64,000 nucleotides of DNA, taken from NCBI GenBank assembly GCA_963576725.1, contig OY755242.1, positions 30,878,232 to 30,942,231 on the forward strand, written 5' to 3'. How positions within the stretch are numbered: the first letter of the stretch is position 1; every line of letters starts with the position of its first letter. The position numbers were made by a program, and so were the translations under genes. This document shows, piece by piece, positions 52,301-62,740 of the stretch. Below the pieces are notes generated by a model. The model did no database searches and had not been told where the DNA came from. It saw only the letters and a program-made list of their open reading frames with translations. This stretch comes from Azorinus chamasolen (Eukaryota > Mollusca > Bivalvia > Cardiida > Solecurtidae).

Positions 52301-53415
52301 TGTATCTTACTTGTACGACAGTACGTTGTAGACTTTTAATTTTGATAAAAAATGAATATTTTACAAATGAGTACAAAATGTTTTCCCCTTGGTTCACCCA
52401 ATTCAAATAGATAGGTTTTAACCACAAGAATCACGTGCGTACAAAAGTGTCCACTTACAACCGTTATCAGGACACTTTTTCAATAGCTTTGCTGGGGGTC
52501 TGTCGTACAAGAATATTTGCTGGCAGTGTATAGTCCATATTAGGGACACTAACCACTGCATAACTAATAATATCAACATGGAATTGGCTTCAAATACTTT
52601 TGTCAAAGCCTGGGACTATCGTTTTAAAACCCGCGTATCATTCCTTTGAAATGTTTTATTGTGTAATGTTTGTACATATTGCAGGTCAAATACTGATTCT
52701 ACTCAATCCAATGGCTGCCTCTGTGATGAGTGCGATATATTGGGAACTTCCATCGAAGGATCCGGATGAGAGAATTAGCTTATACGTGTTAAGTTTGGAG
52801 GTAAACGCCAGTCCATGCTTGTATGACGATAGCAGAAAATCTCCCCTTGTTATCCAAAACAAATACGTCTATATAAAACCCTCAACCCGGTGCTACAAAG
52901 TTGACTTTATTCAGAAAGATTATGAGGTTCCAATGATATCTACACATGTGATAGATATCAACATGAATAGCCAGACTGGCAAACCGAAGCCATATCCAGA
53001 ATGGTGGAAAGAGAAGTTCAACTTCCAAAATGAACGATACAATCTTCAAACCGAGGACGGAATAAAACCAAAGAAGGACATTTTGCTGACACGGAGGAGA
53101 GTTCACTTCACCGACACAGACGAACATGGCCATACAAATTTCAGAGTTTATCTCAGGATGTGTCTGGATACGTTTTATGAAAATATTCTTCACGCGAAAT
53201 ATTCAAATAATTCCCAAGAACTTTTAAATGGCTGGATTAAAACCGTTAAAATAACTTTCAAGAGCGAATCTGTGCTGGGCGTTATTTTGAACATTGAATC
53301 ATGGGGTGACAAGAACAACATCAACACTTTTCATTTTGAGGTGAAAAAGGGAGACGTCATTGTATGCAAGCTTTCTGTGACATTTTATCGTTCTCTTGCA
53401 CAGAGTCGCCTGTAA
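43334..53415 (+). CDS. Hotdog-fold acyl thioesterase-like gene 2 (three exons, 285 aa)
   Basis: Proposed join: 43334..43371, 45039..45127, 52685..53415 (858 nt). Exon 1 (ATG, 12 codons plus 2 nt) ends TCAAT|GTAAGT and its ASAYS resembles ASSFS of gene 1. Exon 2 follows TTTTAACTATAG and ends GAACAAG|GTAAGT. Exon 3 follows ACATATTGCAG. All phases match gene 1. The joined protein reads through ...LENIHEQ and GQILILLNP... into MSAIYWELPS. The second hotdog domain has FTDTDEHGHTNFRVYL, closer to the canonical DxDxxGHxN motif than gene 1. Intron 2 spans 7.6 kb and contains a 4.4-kb TIR element and a SINE. Acyl-thioester hydrolysis is expected from the family; substrate unknown. Exon 1 is the least certain. 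Confidence 0.72.
43484..43690 (+). mobile_element. MITE family C, copy 11 (in intron 1 of gene 2)
   Basis: CAGTAAAACCCCGCTAATGC to AGAGGGATTTTACTGTA; exact centre GCTCCTAGAGGAGC at 43580-43593. Very close in sequence to copy 1 (700-907). A further decayed copy follows at 43692-43800. Confidence 0.85.
43880..44240. repeat. (ATT/ATC)n microsatellite and adjoining dispersed repeat
   Basis: TTATTATCATTATTATTAC-type tract to about 44155, then ATTTATATAGCAC..TTTTCACACAGG, a repeat also present at 53745-53810 next to another ATT tract. ORFs are low-complexity. Confidence 0.75.
44241..45038. other. Intron 1 of gene 2, remainder
   Basis: No supported feature. Confidence 0.35.
45039..45127 (+). other. 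Exon 2 of thioesterase-like gene 2
   Basis: 89 nt, phase-identical to 9660..9772 of gene 1 and encoding KAGNSYEFQPPGLTLENIHEQ-type sequence. MITE A copy 8 begins 15 nt after its end. Confidence 0.78.
45142..45391 (+). mobile_element. MITE family A, copy 8 (15 nt inside intron 2)
   Basis: Exactly 250 bp TTAA to TTAA; centre partly changed (ACTTCTGCAGGAGC). Confidence 0.9.
45392..45918. other. Intron 2 spacer with family F hairpin
   Basis: Hairpin about 45483-45545 (GTAGATCCAGATCAGAGTAC ... GGGTCTGTATTATTTTC, centre TCTTAAAGGGG). No exon recognised. Confidence 0.45.
46730..47400 (-). pseudogene. Decayed gene with GFHAITGCD motif
   Basis: Minus-strand frames include FDVLVILIYH (about 47145) and, further on, GFHAITGCDATFDFTRIGKK (about 46960-47020), followed by 50 more open codons to a TAA near 46823. 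I recall 'DTDVLVLL...GLHALTGCDTTSAF' in large families of uncharacterised proteins from marine invertebrates; the acidic motifs recall PIN/FEN-type nucleases, which is inference. Frames are interrupted. Confidence 0.45.
47990..49242 (-). pseudogene. Non-LTR retrotransposon (LINE) fragment, decayed
   Basis: Minus strand, from high to low coordinate: SYRKLAKKKCKEAHDGYVID with NHWFTVFTHSD (48952-49242), the linker before RT; LKGFNLHKATCLDTILSRFQ and APVLALIFQAS (about 48740-48910), RT blocks 1-2 of CR1/Jockey-like LINEs; YRYLLLKLQNYDVHCKMLDY (48227-48460), the VSHxxLLxKLxxYGI block. Stops and frame changes occur throughout. Further weak LINE-like sequence extends towards 47460. Confidence 0.65.
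50374..50692 (+). mobile_element. tRNA-derived SINE
   Basis: The head has A-box-like ATAGTGGTAGAGCG and B-box GGTTCGATCCC (50426 on) spaced as in a tRNA gene, then a unique body and a CACTCTCTCACTC tail. Imperfect flanking duplications CAATTGAGCAGAGAC (50359) and CAATTAAGCCGAGAC (50693) support retroposition some time ago. Not a functional tRNA gene. Confidence 0.85.
51051..51105. repeat. GGAATTCC-rich palindrome cluster
   Basis: CGGAATTCCGGAG followed at once by its reverse complement (26-bp perfect palindrome), then CCGCGGAATTCCG. Four GGAATTCC-type units in 50 bp. Confidence 0.7.
51130..52000. repeat. Diverged direct duplication
   Basis: About 51235-51400 and 51838-51990 share 'ATCAAAGACCA', TTTGGTAAC, CTGTCC.GATGTAC.T and TGCTATGGA. 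A G-run lies at 51570. Both units contain ATTAATATT near their starts, like the foldback subrepeats. Confidence 0.5.
52141..52291. repeat. Perfect hairpin, 55-bp arms, nested inner hairpin
   Basis: CTTACTACCAAAGTGTCTTC... is exactly mirrored to 52291. The loop holds GTGTCC...GGACAC around CTCGGCTACGCCTCG. The arm motif CTTACAACCGTTATCAGGAC recurs at 52452-52471, flanked by AAGTGTCC and ACTTTT. Confidence 0.85.
52292..52684. other. End of intron 2 of gene 2
   Basis: Contains the lone hairpin arm at 52443-52482. Otherwise no feature before the acceptor. Confidence 0.4.
52685..53415 (+). CDS. Exon 3 of thioesterase-like gene 2
   Basis: 731 nt, equal in length to exon 3 of gene 1 and gap-free against it. 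Conserved TGKPKPYPEWWKEKFNF, GHTNFRVYLRMCLDTFYENI and LSVTFYRSLAQSRL. The open frame extends upstream of the acceptor by chance (to 52600), but the splice phase and homology stop at the acceptor. Confidence 0.87.
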
Positions 53416-54432
53416 ATGTATCAATTTAGCATAAACAATTATAGTTTGTTTTGGGTCCTTCAGGCGGGTCGTGGCTTATTGCAGACAAACGTAACGCCAA
53501 CTATTCCTAAATGAGCTGTTGCTGTTGCTTTAGCCATGCATCAAAAGGCCATCTGCTTTTGAAATTACTATAAATAATTATGAGGTGGTCGCTTAAATTA
53601 GTGGTCGCTTAACCCTTTCCTTCATGAATATTCAAGTAAGAAATAATTACATCATAATTATTCTTGCGAATAATTTGTTATAGTACCACATGGACATATA
53701 AACATTTTGCCATTTGAGAAACGGTTGATCTATTATTATTATTTATTATTATATCACATTAATTTAGTGCTCTTTTCACACTGGATATGTTCATTCAAAA
53801 GCGCTTCACATGGATGAAATCACTAACCGGAACGATCCGCATGATTATCTATCCAGACAATGAAAGATGTACAATATATATGAAATCACTAGCCGGAAGG
53901 GACTACATGATTTTCCATCCGGTCAGTGAAAGATATGAAAAGATGTGCAATAGATATGATATCACTATCCGCAAGGAATAGCATAAACTGTATTAACAAA
54001 CTTGATACAGACAAGTTGACTGAAAGCCATGCTCATCAATATCACAAATTAAAATAATCTGTATTAACAAAACTTGATACTGACAAGTTGACTGAAAGCC
54101 ATGCTCATCAATATCACAAAATAGAATAATCTATATTAACAAACTTGATACAAACAAGTTGACTGAAAGCCATGCTCATAAATATCATAAATTAGAATAA
54201 ATTGGCTGACTGAAAATCATTCCATTTATATGACTATTAGGCCAACTGGTAGCTTGATAGGTTGGCTGAAAGCTATTCCTATCCTGAACTCAGTTGCCAC
54301 TGTACACGACTACTGGGTCAACTGTTAGCTTAATAGATTGGCTGAAATCCATTCCTATCCTTAGCTCATTTGCCACTGTACATGCCTATTGGGTAACCTG
54401 TTGGCTTAATAGGTTGGCTGAAAGCGATTCCT
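53416..54432. repeat. Three short tandem-repeat blocks downstream of gene 2
   Basis: 53813-53980: about 65-bp units (TGAAATCACTA.CCGGAA). 53990-54200: three units of about 67 bp (ACAAGTTGACTGAAAGCCAT). 54230-54430: three units (GGTTGGCTGAAAGC.ATTCCT). A decayed family C element lies near 53460-53560. Short ORFs over the repeats are not genes. Confidence 0.7.
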
Positions 54433-54442
54433 ATTCTGAACA

Positions 54443-55428
54443 TAGGGACCTGGACCGCTTCATTGGGGTCTATATGTACTATATTATAACAAGGGTTCCA
54501 ACTAGCAGAACGAATATCCGTGTACCACGAGTACAAATATGATTGTAACTCTTACAATTTAAATGATAATTTAGTAAGTCTTTCGGCTATTGAAAGCCAA
54601 TACATTTTTCTATCAAATGAATATAATCTTATAAGGGTAACTTATGAACAAGTATCAATCCAACAATGATTTTCTCAAAATTTCACGTGTTTTTTGGGTC
54701 ATTGACAAACGTTCGTTCACCCCGGTTTCACTATATCACAGCAATAACCTGGCAATTTGCAGTTTAAAAAATGGCGTGGTTCAATAAAACGAATCAATTC
54801 TATCACCCATCTCCAAAATTTAGTCCCCAGCATCAAAAGAATGATGTAAAATTAGCGAGTTTTGTCAGTTTGCTTCAAATCGTCGAGGAAGGAGCCATTG
54901 TACGTAACGTCACGGATTTCCCAACTTTTCCTTCGTTCATCCAATGAAATGGCTCCATTCAAATTTGTTGCAAAATGGCAGCATCCGAAATAGAAACAAC
55001 GACAGACGGAAAGGGCGCTGTTGCTAGTTGCTTACTTATTTAGAGGACAAAACAAATGGAGATTGGTGATATAATTGGGTTGTTTTATTGAACCACACCA
55101 TCTTTTGAACTGAAAATCGCCAGGTTATGGCTGTGATATAGTGAAACCGGGGTGAACGAACGTTTGTCAATGACCCAGAAAACACGTGAAAGTTTGAGAA
55201 AATCGTTGTTGGATTGATAATTGTGGGTAAGTTACCGTTAGAAGATTATATTTATTTGATAGTAAAATATATTGCCTTTCAATAGCCGAAAGAATTACAA
55301 AATTATCATTGAAATTGCAAGAGTTACATTCATATTTGTACTTGTGGTACACGGATGTCCGTTCTGCTAGTTGGAACCCTTGTTATTATATAGTACATGT
55401 AGACCCCCATGAAGCGGTCCAGACCCCT
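54443..55428. mobile_element. 1-kb foldback element
   Basis: Arms of about 365 bp (54443-54808 and about 55062-55428) mirror each other: GACCTGGACCGCTTCATTGG opposite CATGAAGCGGTCCAGACC, CCCCGGTTTCACTATATCAC opposite GTGATATAGTGAAACCGGGG. The loop is about 250 bp. The downstream flank (55440-55557) includes a 'ATTGCGTCTCTAATGCC' repeat I recall as common in bivalves. Confidence 0.85.
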
Positions 55429-55557
55429 GTGATTCTGAATAAAACTGTCCTAGTAACAAATGTTGAAAAATGCGTTTTCAGACACATTTTGAAATATGCC
55501 AGTGACATTGCGTCTCTAATGCCTGAAGGTAGAGCATTCCAAAGTTTCGGAGCATGA

Positions 55558-55800
55558 AACTTCTCTCACCTATATTATATAATAAGCAAACAGAGCAGAC
55601 CCTGATCAGACGGCTCCTATAGAGACTGTACGGCAAATATAAAATGTACATTTTACAAACTCAGTAAACCCACCGGGGCATGACGTCTACTATATCTGCA
55701 CTGATTTTGGTAGAAGTAGATATGACACGGCTGTGTACTACTTTCAATTGAAACTAATGGAGAGCCTCGATTTGAATGATGCATACATACTACCAGACAC
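55558..55800. other. Spacer with family B left arm
   Basis: GCAAACAGAGCAGACCCTG at about 55584 continues into GGCTCCTATAGAG and then stops: the right half is missing. Confidence 0.5.
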
Positions 55801-56017
55801 TTAACCCTTACAGTCTTGGGACACTAGTCACTATTGTCCTTTGTAAACATTGTAGATTCAGATGAGAGGACTCCTAGAGAAACCCTCTCATCAGGATCTG
55901 TACAATTTGTCATTTTAACCATATCTTTAGAAACAAAATCCCTAAATATTCACCATAAGCCTGACCTTTTTTAGGTTTTGGCTAGTCCATTGGAACATTT
56001 AGCGTTGTAAGGGTTAA
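55801..56017. mobile_element. MITE family F, full-length copy
   Basis: TTAACCCTTACAG to TTGTAAGGGTTAA, 217 bp. Hairpin GTAGATTCAGATGAGAGG opposite CTCTCATCAGGATCTGTAC with centre ACTCCTAGAGAAAC. Confidence 0.8.
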
Positions 56018-56342
56018 CACCTTTGTTAATTATATGGTGATACAGTAGACCATCTATACAAACCTACACACAGCTGTGAAAAACTACCGACAACTCAAAT
56101 TTGGATTTGAAGAAAGTGTGACTTCTTTCGAATCGATCAAGCTTTTGTGAAGCTATTACACGAGTGTTAAACATAGTTGATCCTGATGAGACATCGAGTA
56201 ACTCGGCGCCTCATCTGTATCCAAACTGTTGCAAATTCTAGTCGTGTTGTGTGTAACAAGGTAAGAGCATGCCCTTGCAACGCTGAAGTTTGGGGTCTTA
56301 GGCTGGCAGTAGATGAGACAGAAACCCGGGCTAAAGTACATG
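56018..56342. other. Spacer with family E hairpin
   Basis: GTTGATCCTGATGAGACATC, centre GAGTAACTCGG, mirror CGCCTCATCTGTATCC (about 56175-56225). Confidence 0.5.
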
Positions 56343-56507
56343 TACAGTAAACCTCTCTAATGCGACCACAGTATGACTGTCTTTATAAGCAGGTGGTTGC
56401 TTAATGCAGGACGCTGCATAATTTCGTCCTGCATTAAGCTACCACCTGCATTTGCCACTGTGAATTATGCTCCTTTTTGCTGATCGCATTACAGGGGTTT
56501 TACTGTA
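56343..56507 (+). mobile_element. MITE family C, copy 12 (shortened stem)
   Basis: TACAGTAAACCTCTCTAATG to AGGGGTTTTACTGTA. The arm GCTTAATGCAGGAC and its mirror remain, but about 30 bp around the centre are deleted. Confidence 0.75.
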
Positions 56508-58229
56508 ATTACATAGACAGTTGACGAGGCATGACGGAGAACGGGAATGTTGCAATTTTATCAGCAATGGCTGATTTCGGATTTTATTTTGTGGTTGTTC
56601 AGTTTTTAAGAATTCTTTGATTGGTTTAGATGTATTCCATTACCTTATGCCATGAAGTAGAGAAAGTATGTAAAGGGTGACAAGTACGACAGGGTCATGA
56701 AGTGCTGCCGAACATATGTAACTGTACATGATTTATCTGTACATGATTTATATTCTTTTCAACAAGGTTATTGTATACATAAGGTCCAGATAAGATGCCT
56801 AAATTAAAACATTTACAAGAATGACACCTGAATGATTTCTCCACCAAATCCTATGTTATAACCACTCTTTAGATTCGTCTCGAAGATACAATTCTAAAGA
56901 GTGAACATTACACAGGGTTTGATGGAGAAATGTCGATTTTAGGATAAGAGTGCGCACATTTATTTATTACTCTGTCATAGTTTCAAAATCTTGAAGGAGA
57001 CGGGACAGCGATTATCTGGCATTTACCTCGTTTTCTCACACAACAATGTTAGGGTAAACTAATAATGTAAGTTCAATGTAAACGTACTATGAGAATGTAA
57101 AGTATTTAAGCTTACTGATAGCCGTTGTTTTACATATGTCTAGCGATGACATATGTATTCTCGTAATTGTCATAGGCGCGGACCTAGCCAGTTTTCTTTT
57201 TAAATTACAAGGGCAAACAATATTATGAGAAAAAATGCTTTAAGCTAAGTTGTAGTAGTCTCCCTTTAATAACAATTAAGGGAACTTATGTTCAACCTAC
57301 ATGTAACGATTTCAGCATCTTCTCCGTTACTACATGAGCCAAAATAATTAATTTCGAAGATGTATAATGCTCTCATTTTACATTACAACATGTTTTGGTC
57401 GCAATAGAAGACTCTCAGTGTTGTTATACCTTCTGATCCTTCGAAATCATGCATTTCGGTACTTCTTGTTTTGAAAATTAAATACCGCTTTTAAAGCCGA
57501 TGCTAGGGGGCGTGATCAGTGTTGCAATTTCAATTACTGTTCATGAACAGACTCAATAAAACCGAGTCTGCAAATTTTTTTGTGTTGCAATTTTTGCTCT
57601 CGGGGGATCACCACCCTTCAGAATTTATAATATATGAATTGGAATTTACGTGACTCAGCTAAACTAGAAAGCAAGGTAATGAAAGAGTTCTAATTATCTC
57701 ATTAAAATTGAGAAAACAATTATCTAAATAAAATTGAGAAGACAATGTTATGAAATCAACGGAAACGTGTCGGCAACTCAGGACTTGTGTAACGAAATAG
57801 TATATCTTTATTTGTAATTGTCAAGAACATTTGAGAATACTTTTCTACCGTTAAGTACAATCCTATTGTTTAACATATGTTATTATACTTTGTCATTTAC
57901 ATTTTCTCAGAAGCCCCGTTCAATGACTACGACCTTGTAGAGTAAGGGGAGTCTTAAACTATATCAGCTCAAAGTAGTGTTCCACATTGCAATCATTATC
58001 TCAGTGAAATTTATTCTACTCTGAACTTGACCGAAAATATTACAGAAAAAAGAGAACCCTTCAAGAATGGATAGAAGCGCCATTTGTGCAGACGGGTCTT
58101 ACTTTCGTTCTACAGTGGACCCATCTAATGCGACCACATCATGAGTAAACAATATTGCACATACTGTCTATGCACACTCCATCCACACGAGTAGACATTC
58201 ACTTTATCACTGCTTGGTAATCGAACTCT
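56508..58229. other. Long spacer with minor repeats
   Basis: 56834-56935: inverted pair AACCACTCTTTAGATTCG / TTCTAAAGAGTG, also found in 63735-63800. 57540-57610: CATGAACAGACTCAATAAAA with GAGTCTGCAA, a repeat familiar from bivalves. No ORF of interest. Confidence 0.45.
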
Positions 58230-58475
58230 TTAACTATTGGCTTGCTATCCACGTCAATATACCCACCTGTAAATATTGAAGACCAAGATGAGACAGCTCC
58301 TGTAGGAGCTGTCTCATCAGGGTCTGCACTATTTACAAGTTGATTGTGCAACCAGTGCAGTTCACAGCAGTGATTGCACAGCGAAATATTTGTACACAGT
58401 GAAGATTATGTAATTATACAACATGGCATGGGTAAAGATGGAGAAATGTATTTTAAAATTCAGCGAGCGAAATGC
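58230..58475 (-). mobile_element. MITE family A, copy 9 (ends decayed)
   Basis: TTAACTATTGGCTTGCT to CAGCGAGCGAAATGC; exact centre GCTCCTGTAGGAGC at 58296-58309. A decayed family C hairpin follows at 58480-58560. Confidence 0.85.
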
Positions 58476-58783
58476 AAAGTGAAATTCACGCTGGCAGAAA
58501 GCTCATAGTGGAGCTTTCTGCACGACTTTAACCCTGTATACAGGCTGCTTTCTGTGTTACAGATCAATAATGGTAAGTATTTTAGTGTTCGTAGTATCAA
58601 GTGTTTACTGTAATGTCAAGCAGCTTGTATCCTGTTGGGTTAGTTTTTATTGTATTGTCAAGCAGTTTGTATCCTGTTGAGACGCCGACTTACTCGTCAA
58701 GTCTGGGTCTAAATTATTCGCTCTGCGTACAGTTGTAAAACAACACCAACATGTCAAGGATCTTATTATGTTTCAACTGCATT

Positions 58784-58985
58784 TGTATAATGACATATGA
58801 AGATGTATCAGTTACATTTGTATAATGACATATGAAGATGTATCAGTTACATTTGTATAATGACATATAAAGATGTATCAGCTATATTTGAATAATGACA
58901 TATGAAGATGTAAGAGCTACATTTATATAATGACATATTAAGATGTATCAGCTGCATTTGTATAATGACATATGAAAGCATAATA
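58784..58985. repeat. Tandem repeat, 36-bp unit
   Basis: Five to six copies of TTGTATAATGACATATGAAG plus ATGTATCAG.TACAT. Confidence 0.85.
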
Positions 58986-59317
58986 TTTGGCTATGACAGA
59001 AACTATAGAATCAGATCTATTTTATTTCATAAGTAAACAGAGCAGATCCTGATCAGACTGTTCAAACAGACGCCGGCCGATCTTGGTCCACTTTATCTGT
59101 AAATACGTATCTATATCTAGTAATGTGTTTAACCCTTAACTTAATTGAGAGGACCTGTTGGTGTATATCCTTTTTTAATTTCAATAGCAGCTCGCTGCTA
59201 AAGAGTTGCTAAATATTAAACACTTCAAAACAGTCGGATTTTCTGATTTACTTTTTCCCTGCATTAATAATTAAATGTACTGTGATAAAATATATGACAA
59301 TTCTGGTATTAAGGTTT
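58986..59317. other. Spacer with family B hairpin
   Basis: GTAAACAGAGCAGATCCTG hairpin at 59035-59105; arms diverged. No gene. Confidence 0.45.
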
Positions 59318-60480
59318 TTTTGGTCCATAAACAAATCAAATGATATTTTAAATGAACTTGAAATCTTACGATTTCTCTACACTCTATACTACTCTACATC
59401 ATCATCTTATAAAGAATAAACTGCTTAAATTGATAGGAAAAAACCTTTGCAAGAGAAAATAAAATGTTCCTTGCTTGTAATGTTCAACGTTCATTCTTTT
59501 CGAATTCTGAAGTTGAAAATTACACAATGTGGACTTGCCTTGATGTTTGTTGATCTTTAACATTTCTTTTAAAATAACATATTTGTGCGTTATGGGGATA
59601 CCTTATATCGTTAAGTTGTTGGTATACCTATGGGAACAAATTGTGCCCCTCTTGTTTCATATTTGTTTTTATATTGCTATGAGAAGGATGTCATGCTTAG
59701 TTTAAAACCTGATGCACAATCTGACATTGTTAGTGCTTTTAATAAAACGTCTAGGTATTTAGACGATATTTTGAATTTGGATATTCCTTATTTTGAAAAT
59801 ATGGTTTCTTTTATTTACCTAAAAGAACGTACTTTAAACAAAGCGAACCTATCTGACATTCAGGCTTCCTTTTTAGATTTGAATCTTTCCTTCACTAATG
59901 ATAAAGTTTCGTCTAAAATATACGATATAATGGAAGATTTCGATTTCAAAATTGCTATGTATCCTTCTCTAGATGGAGATGTTCCCCGGTCTACATATTA
60001 TGGGGTTAACACTTCTCAACTTATTCGCTTTGCCCGAGTCTGTTCTTTGCTAGTAGATTTTAATAGTCGTAATTTAGTTATAACTCATAAACTTCTTAAG
60101 CACGGCTACAGATATCATACGATTCGGAAAGCTTTTTCAAAATTCTATTATCGAAATTTACCCCTCATTAGTATAACTGCAATTTACGGACGTTACTGCA
60201 ACAAGGTATTTCTCATCCAGATTTCTATGATGATGTTATATATCCACAAACTTAGAAAATCCGTGGTCATATCCATTTTCACGATTTGTTTATTAAACGC
60301 ATTAAAAATTTAGGAAGAGAGGTTATGACCCTATTATATTGCAACACACTGCAAGTTTGGTTATCGACCCTTTACAGTCGGTCGCTACGCTTTCCTCTTT
60401 GCTTGCACGATGACAGGCCAAGGGTAGTACTCTATGATGGTATACTCTTAAAACCAGAAATGGGATGAGCTTACCAGACC
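59318..60480 (+). pseudogene. Reverse transcriptase of a Penelope-like element, 5' truncated
   Basis: A frame-broken 5' part (59318-59620) has FLYTLYYSTSSS-like remnants of RT block A. The open frame 59630-60313 (227 codons) begins MGTNCAPLVSYLFLYCYE, then catalytic RYLDDILNLD (YxDD-type), ASFLDLNLSF and RSTYYGVNTSQLIRFAR. The tail 60290-60480 is frameshifted. The GIPMGTxCAP and YLDD syntax fits Penelope-like RTs as I recall them; the clade is uncertain. No GIY-YIG domain found. Confidence 0.7.
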
Positions 60481-60639
60481 CATGTATTACCTTTTCTCTG
60501 TCGTGCCCTTAACGGCTTCCCTGCAGTTGCTTTGTCTTCAGCAAAGTTATTGAGTACATATTTGACGGAATTTCACAGTTGTTATGCTATGTTTTACATT
60601 TTGTACTGTGATTATTATCTTCTATGTTGTGGGGAAGTC

Positions 60640-61550
60640 CGGCGGTCTGATTTTACTACTGACCGTGCCAAGGCGGTTCTCTCTTTGTCATTCTTACTTT
60701 TGTTTGTCTTGTGTCTTTGTGATTGTGTTTTGTTCATGTTTGTCTCTGGTGCTTGTGTATTTGTTGGTGTTTTCTGTGTTCTTCTATTGTATGTTTGCGT
60801 GTGTTTGGTTGTGTATGTGTGACATGCTGTCTATCGACGTGTTGGTGGTGATTGCGTCTTGTATGTGACTTTCTTCTGTATGTGTGTGTGTATGTATGAG
60901 TATAAATTGCTATATCAATTGCTTTTTGTAGGTGTTTTGGTGATGGTGGCGTTTTGTGTGTGGCTTTTCCTGCTTGACTTTACTTTTTCATTTATACATA
61001 CAACCGGACTTAACGCTTTACTCCATACATATTTATATAATATATGATGCCATCATGATAATAATGATAAATAATCAGATTAATCAGATTGATATGATCC
61101 TATAAGAGTCCTCTAATCTGGTTCCGCTCTGTTTGCAGAGACACATGAAGGCTATGGTAATATAGTCATCATTCCATTTCCTGCGTTAAGGTAATGTTGG
61201 AACACTCCGAATTATTTCCGTATGCTAAGACAACGATAGGAATCTGGTCTAAAAGTCACAGGCTCGAAATAATCTTGAACCCATTATGCCAACATATTTG
61301 TTTTTGTCTTATATTGTATTATATTTTTATATTACTTTGAGATAAGTGTGAGGTAAGGACGTTCGTAAACCGGTTTAAACCCCTAGTGGGGATTTTTGCT
61401 ACTTCCCGTTCCAAGGCAGTACTCTCTTTGTCACTCTTACTTTTGTTGTCTTGTGTCTTTGTACTTGTGATTTTGTTAATGTTTGGAATGTTAATCTCTG
61501 GTGCTTGTGTGTTTGTTGGTATTTTCTGTGTTCATCTCTCGTGTGTGTGG

Positions 61551-61597
<47 letters not shown>

Positions 61598-61800
61598 TGT
61601 GTGTGTGTGTGTGTAGGGTGTAGGGTGTGTGGGTGATGGTGGGTAGGTTTGTTGTATGCCATCTCGTGTGTTTGGGTTTGTGGTTGTGTATGGGGGTGTA
61701 GGTGAGTGGGTGTGGGTTACACGCTGTCTATCGATATTTCGGTGGTGGTTTCGTCTTGTATGTGACTTTACCTGCTTGACTTTACTACCTTTTCATTAAT
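60640..61800 (+). repeat. Duplicated 3' tail of the RT element with GT microsatellite
   Basis: 60660-61000 and 61395-61800 share GCCAAGGCGGTTCTCTCTTT-like starts, 'CTGGTGCTTGTGT.TTTGTTGGT' and GTCTTGTATGTGACTTT. The second carries a pure (GT)n tract (about 61545-61615). A family B hairpin (about 61085-61140) lies between them. Confidence 0.7.
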
Positions 61801-62740
61801 ATTACTAAGCATGCCCAGTGTCAATTGCATTGCATACTGTTAGTACATCAATGGGATGTAAATACATGTAAGTTCTGTACCTTTTCCGTGGACAAGTTGT
61901 ATTTCTTTCAGGTTAAAAACAGAAGATGGTAGAAATGACCTCGATTCAGAAAGTTGTTGCATTGCCAAAGAAAATTATCAGGTATCTGTTCAATATCCTG
62001 GTCCTTTTCGTTTTAAGCGTAAAGAGATTTTCAAAACACAAAGCTAAGCACCTAATTCATATCATATGAGTGTAATAAAACTTCTTTCTGTTATGAAATT
62101 GTTATCAGACACCAGGTTTGGTTTTACCTGTAAGGTGAATACCAGTTCTTTTACCTCTAATCATAGCGTTACCATTATTTTGACGGATTGGGGTATGTAC
62201 ATATGCCATCAATACACACAAGTTAACCTGTAAACATTTCAATCAAGTAGTGTGTCGTTACAAATACCGTTGACGGAATACATTAAACAATTAAAACACC
62301 ACTATCATCGGACCCTCGAAGGGATTTGCAGGGAATCTGGGAGATGTGGCATATAAAATAATTCAGCCACCGGTCGGCTTTCAGAACATATCTGATATTC
62401 CCAATGCAGGCAGATACTTAATTGTCAAGTCGAGTTATCATCGATGTCCTTCAAGATGTCCTAGAAGTAGTCTTGATAAAGAGATAAATCGGTGCCCATG
62501 AGTCTCCTGATAAAACCCTACACATATCCATCAATGTTGTGTTCATTGTAAGAATGGTGATGAGTTTGCACTGTTATTTTATCGATGCATTGGATGTGCA
62601 GGCATGCACGTAATGGTATAGCATATGTTTTGCTGTTGTTGTTGCATTGTTAAGGTACTTAATATCGTCTCTGTTCGAAGCAATTTGTAACATATAGAAA
62701 GTTATCTTAATATGAATGCATTTGTGACTGACTGTTCTAA
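61801..62740. other. Spacer
   Basis: No supported gene or repeat. Confidence 0.4.

Noticed and set aside
53787..53981. 64-codon ORF with repeated MKSL.G motif
   Set aside because: Arises from 65-bp tandem DNA repeats; no support as a gene.
61399..61662. ORFs encoding Thr-His or Val-Cys repeats
   Set aside because: Translations of a (GT)n microsatellite on both strands.
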